Assembly (NCBI GenBank): GCA_037974965.1
Contig: JBBPFI010000002.1
Span: forward strand, 2,046,001-2,110,000
From: Dacryopinax spathularia
Lineage: Eukaryota; Basidiomycota; Dacrymycetes; Dacrymycetales; Dacrymycetaceae
Length of the DNA stretch: 64,000 nt
Direction of reading: 5' to 3'
Below are positions 1-10,687 of this stretch, in pieces. The notes beneath the pieces were generated by a model. The model was not told where the DNA came from. It saw nothing but the letters and a program-made list of their open reading frames with translations, and searched no databases. The translations under genes and the position numbers were made by a program. Each line of letters starts with the position of its first letter. Within the stretch, counting starts at the first letter, position 1.

Positions 1-2847
1 ATCCGCAAGTGTCGACCACAGGTAGCTCGGAGCAGCATTGATGTTAAAGCTCCCCAAGTTCGGATCATAATTATCGTGGAACGAGTACACCGACTGGCTG
101 AAGTCGGATGCACCAAGCGGGACACGAAGGATGGACAAGCCTGCAGTGGCAGCGCCGTCCGTCGTGTCGAACAGAGTGTGGAGGAGCTGCCAGTAGTTGT
201 TCGAGTTGGCGTTCTTGAGGTTCTGGAGCATGGAAGCGGAGGAATCGGTGAGCGAGGCGCCGAAGCCGTCCATTTGCTGGTAGACTTGGGCGTCGTTTAC
301 GACAATGTCGGCTTGTCCGATTGGGCCGGGGTTGGTGAATGTGATGGGAGTGCTCATAGACTGGCGCTGGAAGAGCGCGGATTGATCGTTCCTTGTGTAC
401 CACTATCGCTCATCAGCAAGGAGCGCCAAGTGAGGGGAATTGAGTCACTTACGATGTCCCAGATCTGCGCGCCAGCCGTGGCAGTAGCGGTCGCGCTGGT
501 AGAGGTACTCGTTGTAGAACCAGTCGTGTACGAGTAAATGTTGATCCTCCAACCGCCGCCACACGTCTCGGCGCTATTCCCAGCACAAGGAGTGGTGCAA
601 CCGGTACCCGAAACCAAACCACCAGTCAGAGCATTTCCGCAGTAACACTCATTACCATTCTAGCCGACAGCCGTCAGTCTGCATTCTCTCAACCGATAAG
701 TAGAGCGAACCTCCACACCCATATAGGCATATCCCTTGCAGAACGCCTGGCAGCTCTCCAATGTCAAGCTCGTCGAGCTAGTCATCGTTGACCCCAGCAC
801 GCGCGTGTTCTGATCAACCGCACATCCCAAGCTCTTCCAGCTCGGCGCAGCGGTCGAAGTAGTCGTCGCGGTTGTAGTAGTGGTTCCCGTTGGCGCGTAC
901 TTGTACAGATTCATCACGTAGCTTCCGCCACACGTCTCGCCCGCGTTGCCGGAACAGACCATGTTGCAGCTCCCTGCGGAAGTGGATGTGCCGAGGCTGT
1001 TCTGGAGAGAGTTGTCACAGTGGCATTCTTGGCCGTATTCCACGCCGGCGTAGGAATAGCCTTTGGCCAGGCAAGTAGACTGGCAGAGCTCGATCGTCAT
1101 GCTCGAGTCTGTCGACTGATAGGCGGGAAGAGCGCGAGCTGGACCGTCGGTGACACAGCCAAGGGAAGACCATGAGGAGCCGGAACTGCTGCTGGAAGAA
1201 GCAGACCAGGAGTAGACGTTGATGCGCCAGCCGCCTCCGCACGTCTCAGCACTGTTGCCCGCGCATGCAGTCGTACATCCGGTCCCGGACTGGAAACCGC
1301 CAGTGAGCGAGTTACTGCAGTAGCACTCGTTGCCGTTCTTTTCCACTGTCAGTAGGATTCCCGAGATCTTAGATATGCAGACATACCTCGACACCCATGT
1401 AGGTATACCCCTTGCAGAAAGCGGCACAAGTCTCGACCGTCATGCTTGTCGAGCTTGTGCTTGTTCCGCCCAGCACACGCGTAGCCTGATCCACCGCGCA
1501 GCCCATGCTCGACCATCCTCCCGTCGGGGCCGCAGTGCTGGTGCTCGTCGTACTCGTGCTGGTCGTAGTCGTCCCAGTGACAGGCTGAAGTTGATACAAG
1601 TTCATCGCGTAGCTCCCTCCACACAGCTCCTTCCCGTTGCCCGCACACGCCATTTGACACTGCGCCGCCTGTGCGGGTGCACCCAGCCCGTTTTTTAGGG
1701 AGTTATCGCAGTGGCACTCGTCGGAATATTCCAGCCCAGCGAGGGAATAGCCCAGCTTGGAGCAGGTGGATTGACAGAGCTCGATCGTCATTCCGGGGTC
1801 GTTGGCTTGATATGCGGGAAGGGCACGGTCCGGTCCGTCGGAGACGCAGCCGAGGCTGACCCATTGCGAGCCAGCAGGAGCGGAGGCGCTGCCTGTGCTG
1901 GTTGGGCCGGTGCTCGTGGTGGTAGGAGTGGAAGAGGAGGCGGGCGTATAGGTGTAGAGTGAAAGACGCCAGCTGCCACCGCATGTTTCGCTTGATGAGC
2001 CGGCACAGGCGACGTTGCAGTCGCCCGCAGGAGCCGTCTGACCAAGCCCATTGGAAAGGGAGTCGCCACAGTAGCACTCATCGCCGTACTATCAGACAAA
2101 TCAGCCGCATGCCCCCTTTAGGAAAGCTGCATCAGAAGGGCGCACCTCCGTCCCGGCATATGTATATCCATTTGCCTGACACAACGCCTGACAGCTCTCG
2201 GCCGTGTTCGTCGAGCTCGTCGTGCTTATCCCAGTCAACGCCCTCGCATCCCCGTCCGTCACGCATCCCGCAGCCTTCCAAGACCCAGAAGGCGATGTTG
2301 TTGCCTGAGAGACCTGGTACAGGTCCATCGCGTAGTTTCCGCCACATGTCTCCGCGTTGTTGCCCGAGCAGGGCATGGTGCACTGCGAGCTGTCGATCGA
2401 CGTGCCAAGCCCGTTTTGGAGCGAATGGTCGCAGTGGCATTCGCTGCCGTACTCAACCCCGGCGTACGAGTAGCCGGCGGCGAGACAGGAGCTTTGACAG
2501 AGCTCGACGGTCATGTCGCTTTGTGTGCTGGCATAGGCGGGTAGGGCGCGAGCGGGGCCGTCGGAGACGCAGCCTAGGCTAATCCAGGCTGCGCGGCGCT
2601 GCGGTTGTTGGAGCCGGAGTGGTCGCGGGCGGGAGGCTTTGTGCGCTGCGTGCAGGTGGGCGTGGTGTGAGCCATGCGAGTGCGAGAAAGAATGGCCATG
2701 GTTCGGCCTGAGCTCGGCCGGAATAGGTGATGACGTTGGAAGTGGTAGGGCTCCGAGCTGATGTGCAGGCGGTTCAGAGGAGATGGACGCATTGGGTGAA
2801 AACCCGGCCAGTATAAGGAGAGAGGCAAGATATGTTGGAAGCTGCAT
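1..2847 (-). CDS. Secreted GH30-family glycosidase with six WSC domains (C-terminus beyond window)
   Basis: Seen: ATG at 2847 opens a hydrophobic signal peptide (LASLLILAGF), then a His/Ser-rich linker. Six WSC domains follow (about 2595-2310, 2290-1940, 1870-1590, 1520-1190, 1185-880, 850-530), each with the spaced cysteines and a CxGNxxETCGG core, joined by Ser/Thr linkers. Four introns are placed: 2089-2145, 1338-1386, 660-710 and 361-452. After the last, the protein reads into a catalytic start, QQMDGFGASLTDSSA then LRVPLGASDFS, the N-terminal pattern of GH30 (beta-1,6-glucanase/glucosylceramidase clan). Known: WSC domains bind wall polysaccharide or glycans; fungal GH30 enzymes often cut beta-1,6-glucan. 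Inferred: an extracellular, probably O-mannosylated wall-remodelling enzyme. The acid/base and nucleophile glutamates lie outside the window, so activity cannot be judged. Domains 1/3/5 and 2/4/6 form two subtypes, pointing to duplication of a two-domain unit. Confidence 0.88.
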
Positions 2848-3978
2848 TGTTGATGCCCAGAACAGGCGAAGTAGTGGTCCGATGACGAGAAATGAGGGTA
2901 TAGAAAAAGAGTTCAGCAGGCAACGAAAGAACGAACGACGAGTGGGACTCGAAGCCCGTAGAACTCAACGACCAAATTTAGCACCCTCGCTATCCCCTAC
3001 GCTCGCTAGGGCAGACCCGGCACTGGCGATTGGGAAAGGAGGTTCGCGGTGGATGTTGGAGCGTTGAAATGTAATGCAGGTACGTCGACCGAGTGATGAG
3101 GTATATCGGACGCGTCCGGTTGGCTTGTGGCTCGGCACTTGTTGTTTGCCTGCTCCAAGCAGACAGACTGTAAAGAGTGACTGTTAAACGAAAGTGTACG
3201 GTCTACCAAGCATAGAACTGTCAAGCAAGCAGAGAGAGAGAAAGAACGAAGGTGACAAGTGGGAGGACAACAGCCCTTATTATCCCCGACCCTTTTCATT
3301 CCTTCCATTGCCCGGATTTGGTGTGAATAGGAAAACGCGTACCGGCGCCACGATCGCTGCGCGCTCCGGTCAACGCGGCTTCCGCCTCAGCGTCAGGCAC
3401 ACAATTGGACCCTGACCGTCGTTTTTAAGGGACAGACACGTGCGCGGGGAGGTTACCGCAGAACAGCCGCGAACTTCTCAGAAGCGCGTTAATTTGGCCA
3501 AGCTGTTCCCGTCGCTTGATCGAGATATTGTACCAGAGCCATACGCGAGAGTTGTTGACCACCCTAGTCTCGTTCTTCAGCAAGATGGACACCTGCGCCC
3601 CAATCTTTCCAGAGTCCCGCTTTCTGGACTCGAAGGCAGCGAATTTCGATAACAACGACAAGTCCTTCCGCGACACGCAACTCCGTCCCCGTCGGACCTC
3701 ATTCAACAACAAAAGTCAACCCCGTCTTCTGCCCGTCAGCGGTCAACAATCCCGGTTGCTTTCGGAACATCGCTCGCTTTTCTTTCTGCCCTGGTCGCAG
3801 CGTATATAAGCTCTGTGTAAGCTGGTGTCCTTGAAGACCTTTGGACTTTTCGTACCCTCTTTTGCCCTTTGTTCAGCCCTCTGCTCCGACGCTATCGGAT
3901 GGATCACGGATGAAGCTCATGGAGAAAGAGCGAGTAACAGCCCGATGAATGGGCCAATCGACCGCAAGACATACTTAC
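2848..3978. other. Intergenic: upstream of the WSC-GH30 gene up to the mobile element
   Basis: No coding region can be supported. The stretch should hold the promoter and 5' UTR of the minus-strand GH30 gene. Small open frames on both strands here have no recognisable domain or credible splice structure. The last bases are the left copy of the element's target duplication. Confidence 0.5.
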
Positions 3979-3987
3979 GCGTGGGAA
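3979..3987. repeat. Left target-site duplication of the mobile element
   Basis: GCGTGGGAA lies directly before the left inverted repeat and recurs directly after the right one at 10109-10117. If the outermost G/C of the inverted repeat is assigned to the target, the duplication reads as 11 bp, CGCGTGGGAAG (3978-3988 and 10108-10118). Confidence 0.8.
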
Positions 3988-4019
3988 GAGTAATTTCCTC
4001 CGGTGCCCTCTTTTCGGAG
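3988..4019 (+). repeat. Left terminal inverted repeat (32 bp)
   Basis: Starts GAGTAATTTCCTCC and ends CTCTTTTCGGAG. It matches the reverse complement of 10077-10108 with a single T/A difference at the seventh base of the repeat. Confidence 0.85.
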
Positions 4020-4023
4020 GCAC

Positions 4024-4113
4024 TCTTCCCCAAATGCCCTCTCGGGCGCTATTTCCCAAAATGCCCACTCCACAGCCAATCAAAAGCCACGCCGCCGGTT
4101 AACCGGTCATATT
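4024..4113 (+). repeat. Internal inverted repeat, left arm
   Basis: About 90 bp with its inverted partner at 4444-4533. The best-matched core is the block reading CCCCAAATGCC...TCTCGGGCGCTATTTCCC; the inner part (CCAATCA, then GTTAACCGG against CTTAACAGG) is more diverged. Within the arm, CCCCAAATGCCC and CCCAAAATGCCC form a short direct repeat. Confidence 0.75.
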
Positions 4114-4443
4114 CAAACAAGTTAGTGCTGAGTAAGACCCCAAAGCCCAAATTCAGACATAAAAACCCCGCTCGTGCGCTAAATAAGGTATTTGCTCTAC
4201 CTAAACACCCCCCAGTAGTAGCAGTAGAGATGCACTTAGTGGGCGATAAGCTGGACATTTGCCCCCTGTTTATTTTATCCCCTCTATCCTTTCCACTCAG
4301 TATTTAGATGTTACGAGAGAGTGAAAATAGCAAGAGACGCTGGGAGGTATGTTCAGCTATATATTGGGCCTTATGTCCAAAATATTGGCTTTTGAGAGCG
4401 CTTAAATGATATCCACAAGTCTCATGTGTTTACTAAAAAGAAC

Positions 4444-4533
4444 ATATTACCTGTTAAGCGGTGCGCTGCACCCTGATTGGTCCAGAAGAGGGCATTTGGG
4501 GAAATAGCGCCCGAGAAGGCATTTGGGGAATAA
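4444..4533 (-). repeat. Internal inverted repeat, right arm
   Basis: Inverted partner of 4024-4113, separated by a loop of about 330 bp with no gene. The pair could fold as a large hairpin in the 5' part of the element, or could be the ends of a smaller element nested in it. Confidence 0.75.
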
Positions 4534-4845
4534 TCTATAAGTTAAAGCTAGGGGAAAAAAGCGATGCAGAAACCGCGCGTGGCTGCCATGTGCGGGTGCC
4601 ACGTTCCTAGGGTCCCGCACAGCCACTAAGGACGCTGTTCGCGCGCGACTGAGGGCCAACCCGGGCCTCTTGCAACTTGAACCCTAACCACCACCTAGGG
4701 TAGGGTTATTTTTTCTAAGTCCCCCCTGTCAATTTTTTTCAAAAACCACATTTTGCATACTTTTGTAAGAGATTTAAACCATTTGTGGGGGGTGTTGGTT
4801 TGTTAATAAAATGTCATAGCCCAATCTTTTCCCGGTCCTTCCCCT

Positions 4846-7800
4846 GTGTATCTGCGCAAACATAATTACGCAAATATATCTCTCATCATGTTTGTGACTT
4901 TTATTATCTGCAAAATGTTCTGTTTTGCTGATGAGACAGTTAGGCCTGATCCCGTCACACCCCGGTCATCTCAACGGAGTGAAGAGCGAGTACGTCGTGA
5001 GCAGCAAATGACATCACCGAGCGAGCGACGTACCCGTGTCCAAGAAGACCGTGTTCCAATACCTCAACCTGTTTTTGTCCCACGTGGGGCGGTACCGCCA
5101 CCGCAAGCTCACAGAATGGCAGCTGAAGGCCCTGCTACCCAGCAACGCCGTGATGAGCTGCGGGATCGTGCAGCAGCCCTTCTGGGTGACCAACCAATTA
5201 TGCCAGTTATGTCACATGCAGAACGAGTGGCACAAAGGGCTGCTCGACAACTACAGGATCGAGCTGAGAGAGCCCTGGCGCGAACCCCACTCCCTGCCCC
5301 GCAACCCCCAGTACAGCCTCCTCCACTCACCCATGAGGCCCGTCTGGCACAGCGAAGAGGTTTGGATGCTGTGCAGGAAGCAGTGCCGGTTGCTGCTCTC
5401 TTATCCCATGCAGACCGTGTTGCTCAGCGCACAAGAGATCGCATGGAGCGGAGAGTGGAGCATGTGCGAGAAGAGCTGGGCCTCAATGCATTTACTGCTT
5501 TGCGATTGCATGAAGAACAGGTCCATGATCCAATGCAGGATGAAGAGGCCATCAATGATGTCCAAAGGCTGCAAGAGCAGGAGCAAGAAGCTGAAGAAGC
5601 TCAGCATGCTTCTCAACAACCACGACAGTGGAACCCCGAGATAGTACGGCAATTTGCAGAACGTGCAACACAAAACCGTCATAAAGTCATTTCTTTGGGG
5701 GCTATGCACCATGTGTGCCCTTCCTGTAATGCTCTTCACTTCCTGAAAGAGAAGGAGAAGAACTCTACTGTCCGAGAGCCATCTTTCATGAAGTGTTGTG
5801 GCCGAGGCAGCATCCAGCTACCACGTTTTGGGGATGTCCCACAAGACTTGGCTCATCTCATGCGCTCAGACGACGAAAATGCCAAACACTTCCGGAAGAA
5901 CATCCAGCAGTACAACCATGCCTTTTCCTTTGTTTCACTGGGGGCACAGCAGGACCGCAGCCTTCTGGATGGTGGAGGGGTCTACACATACCGCATCCAT
6001 GGTGCCCTCTATCATCGCTATGGTGCTGCACAACCTGCCAATGGCGAGCCTCCCTCCTACAATCAACTTTACTTCCTCAATCCACAACTGGCCAAGCTGG
6101 AGCGTGAAAGGCGGAATACAAACCTGAAGCCGCAGGTGTTGTGGGAACTTGGCGAGATACTGCGGGAAAGCCATGCATATGCACACATCTTCAAGCATGC
6201 CTTTGAGCGGTTGAAGGAACAGGAGGCCGCCAATCAACGTGCTGGACGCTCAGCAGATACATCGGTTACAGTAGCACTGCACTTTGACCCCCGCCAGGAC
6301 CAGCGCCGCTATAACCTTCCTACGGTGGAAGAAGTGGCAGTTGTCATACCAAATGATGAGAACACCAAGCGCAGGGACGTCCTCCTGCAGAACCGTACCG
6401 ATGGCCACCTCAAGATCATGAGCACCGGTAACCCAGCTTATATGCCGCTGCACTATGTGATCCCTTTCCCAAATGGGGAGCATGGATGGCATTGGGCGAT
6501 CCCAAAGGTGGGCGAGGTGGTAGACCAGGAACTGGAGGAACCTGAGGAGGCCGATGACCTTGGAGAAGATGATGACCCTGGCCCTGGCCCCCGCCGCACC
6601 AGGAATGTCACCGAAATGGAGTACTACCGGTATCGCCTGCATTATCGTCTGGCTCAGTGGGCACAGCATTTGTTCCGCTGTGGGCGCCTTTTCCAGCAGT
6701 TTGTTGTTGATGCCTGGGCCTGTGTTGAGCAGGATCGGCTGGAGTGGATCAAGCACAACCAGAAAACGCTACGTGCTGACCTGTATAATGGCCTCATGGA
6801 TGCAAGATCAGCAGATGACAACAACCCACAGCTTTCTGAGCTGGGCAAATGGGTGATCCTGCCAGCCTCTTTCACTGCAAGTGGGCGGTATATGAACCAG
6901 CTGTATCAGGACTCCATGGCAATAGTTCGCTGGGCTGGCTGACCCGATATCTTCCTCACCCTCACTGCCAACCCCAAGTGGCCTGAAATTGTGGACAACC
7001 TCCTCCCAGGCCAGACTGCTTCTGATCGACCTGATATTGTGGCACGTGTCTTCAACCTAAAGCGTGCAGAGGTCCTGGACCTGATCTACAAGGGCAACAT
7101 CTTTGGCAAGGCAGTGGCACGGGTTTATACGATTGAGTATCAGAAGCGAGGTCTGCCACACATGCACCTTCTGATATTCCTGGACCAGTCTTCGAAGTTG
7201 CGCACACCGCAAGAGGTCGATTTGCACATCTCTGCTGAGATTCCGTCCAGAGAGGAGGAACCAGAGCTGTTTGAGTTGGTGACATCACACATGATGCATG
7301 GTCCTTGCGGCACTGCCAAACCCAATGCTCCATGCATGAAAGAGGGGAAATGTAGCAAAGGGTTTCCCAAGGCATTCTCTGAAGAAACACACATGGATAC
7401 CGACTCCTATGTGCAGCTGCGGCGGCCAAATAATGGTCGTTTTGTTGAAAAAGGAGGGATCGAGCTGGACAACAGATGGGTGGTGCCATATCCAAAGTGC
7501 ATCTTCCATTCTGAACAAGTGCTCAGGCTGATGTGGCATAAAGGAACCTTCTGAGACGCATTCAGGCTCACTGCAATGCTGAGTTCTGCTTCACTGTTGG
7601 TGCTGTGAAGTATATCCACAAGTATGTCTACAAGGGCCAGGACCGCATCACCTTGGAGGTCACAGATGAGGTCAAGAACTACCTGGATGCACGGTATGTG
7701 GGCCCTGTGGAGGCAGTGTGGCGCCTCTTCGGCTTCCGCATGCATGAGGAGAAGCCCTCTGTCTATCGGCTGCCAGTCCACCTTCCTGATGAGCAACAAA

Positions 7801-9980
7801 TCTATTTCCGGGAGGAAGAAGACCTTGATGTGGTGGTTGATCGTGCTTCCAGCACACGCACCAAACTCACCGAGTTTTTTGCAATGAATGCCTCCCTGGA
7901 GCCTGCACAGCGCATACACACATATCAGAAGTTCCCAGCCTACTATGTGTGGAAGAAGACTGCTCGATGCTGGGACTTCCGTCGGTCTCAGTATGCCATT
8001 GGACGGATGTACTTTGTCCAGCCCACTGCTGGTGAGCGCTTTTACCTGCGCACTCTCCTTGCCCATGTGCCAGGTCCAACCTCTTTTGAGGATCTGCGCA
8101 CTGTGGGTGGCACTGTGCATCCAACCTTCAAAGCTGCATGCAGTGCACTGGGACTCCTGGAGGATGATGGCGAGTGGATGGGATGCTTGCAAGAGGCACG
8201 CAACATGCAAACCGGTGCACAGCTTCGCCTGCTGTTTGTGACCATGCTGCAGCACTGCAACCCAACTTCACCTGGCACACTATGGACCGAGTTCAAAGAC
8301 AGCCTCTGTGATGACCTGCTTCGACGGCTCCAGCGGCAGAACCCTGAAATGACACAAGACGATGCACTGGACTATGGCCTCTTCCTCATCGACCAGCTCC
8401 TCCGCAGCCAAGGTGCCAGCTTGACCGACCAGCGGTTTAATGGTGAATTCCCTGCTTTTCGCGCTGATTGGGATGCACGCCTGGCTCAGCATGCAAACCG
8501 CCTGATTGCAGAGCAGCTCAACTATGATCGAGTGGAGCTGGCAGAAAAGGCAGCAGAAATGACGACCCGCATGAACAGGGAACAGCAAGCTGCCTTCAAT
8601 GCTATTGTCCAGCACACTGAGCGAGGTGGAATGTTTTGGCTTCAGGGTCCAGGTGGCACTGGAAAGACTTATGTCTACCATGCTGTCTGTGCTCACTTAC
8701 GTGCCCAGGGGAAGGTGGTGATATCTGTGGCTTCCTCAGGCATTGCAGCACTCCTCCTCCCAGGTGGACGGACCGCACACTCAACCTTCAAGATCCCAAT
8801 CCAACTCGATGAGACCAGCGCCTGCAATGTGCCAAAGAATGGCCAGTTGGCAGAGCTGTTCCGCAAGGCTGAGCTCACTATCTGGGATGAAGCCACTGCT
8901 CAGCATAAGCATTGCATCGAAGCTGTTGACCGTACATTGCGTGACTTGCGCAATCAGCCCAACAAGCCCTTTGGAGGAATGCGGATGGTGTTTGGAGGAG
9001 ACTGGCAACAAACCTTGCCAGTGGTGCCACGAGGTGAGAGGGAGACCATTGTGGATGCCTGCTTGCAGCGCTCGGTGCTCTGGAAGGACATATGTGTGCT
9101 GCGCCTAACTCACAACATGCGACTGGATGCAGCAAATCCTCAAAGTGCACGCTTTGCAGCCTGGCTCCTTGAGGTAGGAACAGGAACCGCAACTCGGCCA
9201 GATGGAACTGTGGAGTTGTGGGAGGGCATGCGCTGTGGCAGCAGGGTTGAGGACTTGATAGCGGCCATCTACCCTGGGCTCCGGAATCCCACCTTATCCG
9301 GTCAAGAAGGTGACAGCTACTTCCTCAACCGCACCATTCTGGCAGCTCGAAACACTGAGGTCGATGCTCTGAACATGCAAGTCCTTGCTTTGCTCCCTGG
9401 AGAGCAGAGCACTTTCCTTGCCGCAGATTCAGTGGTAGAAGACCCAAGCATGCCGGCTTCTCTGAACCTCCCGGTCGAATACCTGAACTTCCTCAAAGTC
9501 CCTGGGCTTCCACTGAGCAAGCTTATGGTCAAACCTGGCTGTATTCTGATGCTCCTGCGCAATCTTGCTCCCAGACAAGGCCTCTGCAATGGCACCCGCA
9601 TGCGTCTCATCCGCTCCACCCGGCATGTTCTTGAAGTGCGGCTGCTTGGGGGAGAACACAGCGGCGAGATGGCCTTTATACCAAGGATCACACTCACACC
9701 CTCTGAAGATGAGCTTCCATTCACAATGAAGCGGCGCCAGTTCCCAGTACGACTGGCCTTTGCAATGACAATCAACAAAGCACAAGGCCAGTCGGTTCAG
9801 AATGTTGGTCTGGACCTGCGCATGCCAGCATTCTCCCATGGCCAGCTCTATGTTGCACTATCACGGTGTACCACTGCACAGGCAGTGAAGGTCCTTTTCC
9901 CCCCGCAACCTTGCGACTTACCACCGCAGATCACTACTCCCAATGTTGTCTACCCAGAAGTACTTAGAGGTGTTGCTTAG
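4846..9980 (+). pseudogene. Helitron-like Rep-helicase (RepHel), two lesions
   Basis: Function in the family: rolling-circle transposition by a single-strand HUH nuclease joined to a 5'-3' Pif1-like helicase. Seen in order: an Arg/Glu/Gln-rich head with three copies of a SHAxRVAQR-type repeat (first ATG at 4888); a Cys motif CPSC...KCCGRG (about 5717-5805); the Helitron helper domain (YNHAFSFVSLGAQQD, YQLYF-like block); PDIFLTLTANPKW (about 6942-6980); the HUH motif GLPHMHLLIFL (about 7150); the tyrosine motif KYIHKYVYKG (about 7608-7640) with the two spaced Tyr of Rep; helicase motif I GPGGTGKT (about 8648), motif II DEAT (about 8887), motif III GGDWQQTLPVV (about 8996), then MTINKAQGQS and LYVALSRCT near the end. 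A TGA at 6940 and a 1-nt loss near 7551 break an otherwise open frame of about 1,700 codons. GTG at 4846 is only the frame limit, not a proven start. Confidence 0.85.
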
Positions 9981-10076
9981 TGTTCGGTTTCACTCTATGT
10001 ATATTTTTGAGTGGAATCAGAATAAATTTAGAGTTTAAAAAAACGATGAGCGAAGCGAGACGGGTTAACCTCGTGG

Positions 10077-10108
10077 CTCCGAAAAGAGGGCACCGGAGGA
10101 ATTTACTC
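10077..10108 (-). repeat. Right terminal inverted repeat (32 bp)
   Basis: CTCCGAAAAGAGGGCACC through GGAATTTACTC, reverse complement of the left end. Just inside it, GGTTAACC and GCGAAGCGAG resemble a compact hairpin-forming stretch. The copy of the target duplication follows at once. Confidence 0.85.
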
Positions 10109-10117
10109 GCGTGGGAA
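10109..10117. repeat. Right target-site duplication
   Basis: GCGTGGGAA, identical to 3979-3987. Confidence 0.8.
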
Positions 10118-10687
10118 GCTGGGTGACAGGGAAGCTAGACTCTGGCCGACTAGGGCGGACAATTTAGGACGCCTGTCTTTTTCCCGCAGAACACACCACA
10201 GGCCTGGGAACGCTGCTCACTCGGGTCTCGCAGTGGTCATCAAGCTCGGAGACCAGGTAAGTTCCCTTCCGGCATGCGTCGAATGGAAGGAGGAGGCGGT
10301 CGTCTCACCGAAGAGGATCGCGCAGTCCCTTATTAGGGTACAGGTATATTGAGACAAGCGAAAGCCTAAATGAACATGGATATGTTCCCCAGCCAGAAAG
10401 TCCCGCAATCAACGAAAGCGAGCCTCCTGTAGACATCGCGCGGTTCAGCTGGGTTCGGCTGCCTCTCCCAGTCGGTGACCTGAGAGTCCATCCTACACGC
10501 GATTCTGGTTCTCCTTCTTCCAGCGCTTCCACGTTCGGACGTTAGAAGCGGTACAGTTCGGGGCTCGCAGATCATCTTCTCATCGACACGGGCACTTCGG
10601 CAGCAAGGAGAGTAGATTTGCCCCAAAGTTCGCGTTCATTCAGGCGGTAACAAGTGCAGGTCGCAGTCGCTCGAGTTGGTCCATCGG
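10118..10687. other. Intergenic between mobile element and F-box gene
   Basis: No supportable gene. Minus-strand open frames here are not continued by any recognised domain. The 3' end of the F-box-like transcript should lie here, and its true stop could lie somewhat downstream if a terminal intron or frameshift was missed. Confidence 0.4.

Larger units (their letters stand above)
3988..10108 (+). mobile_element. Helitron-class Rep/helicase DNA transposon with Mutator-like ends
   Basis: Seen: a 6,121-bp unit bounded by 32-bp inverted repeats (31 of 32 identical) that start GAGTAA, flanked by a perfect 9-bp direct repeat (11 bp in the alternative reading). Inside, one plus-strand coding region runs from about 4846 to 9980 with an N-terminal Cys-rich helper domain, a Helitron-type HUH Rep domain and a Pif1-type helicase. 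Two lesions are visible: a TGA at 6940-6942 just before the PDIFLTLTANPKW motif, and a 1-nt frame change near 7551. Known: canonical Helitrons have no TIRs and make no target duplication, starting TC and ending CTRR after a hairpin; Mutator-like elements have TIRs often starting G and a 9-bp duplication. I see no DDE transposase in the unit. Inferred: either a Mutator-type non-autonomous element that carries a Helitron, or a Helitron relative with unusual ends. The few lesions point to a young insertion. Confidence 0.8.

Noticed and set aside
3425-3809. Overlapping small frames left of the mobile element
   Set aside because: Frames of 70-97 codons on both strands with no domain; expected by chance.
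4675-4715. Telomere-like ACCCTAACC...TAGGGTAGGGTTA motif
   Set aside because: Only a few units in inverted arrangement within the element; not a telomere or interstitial array.
9980-10160. Canonical Helitron 3' end (hairpin plus CTRR)
   Set aside because: CTGG and CTAG occur only after the right target duplication and are not preceded by a convincing GC-rich hairpin at the right distance; the TIR/duplication boundary is far better supported.
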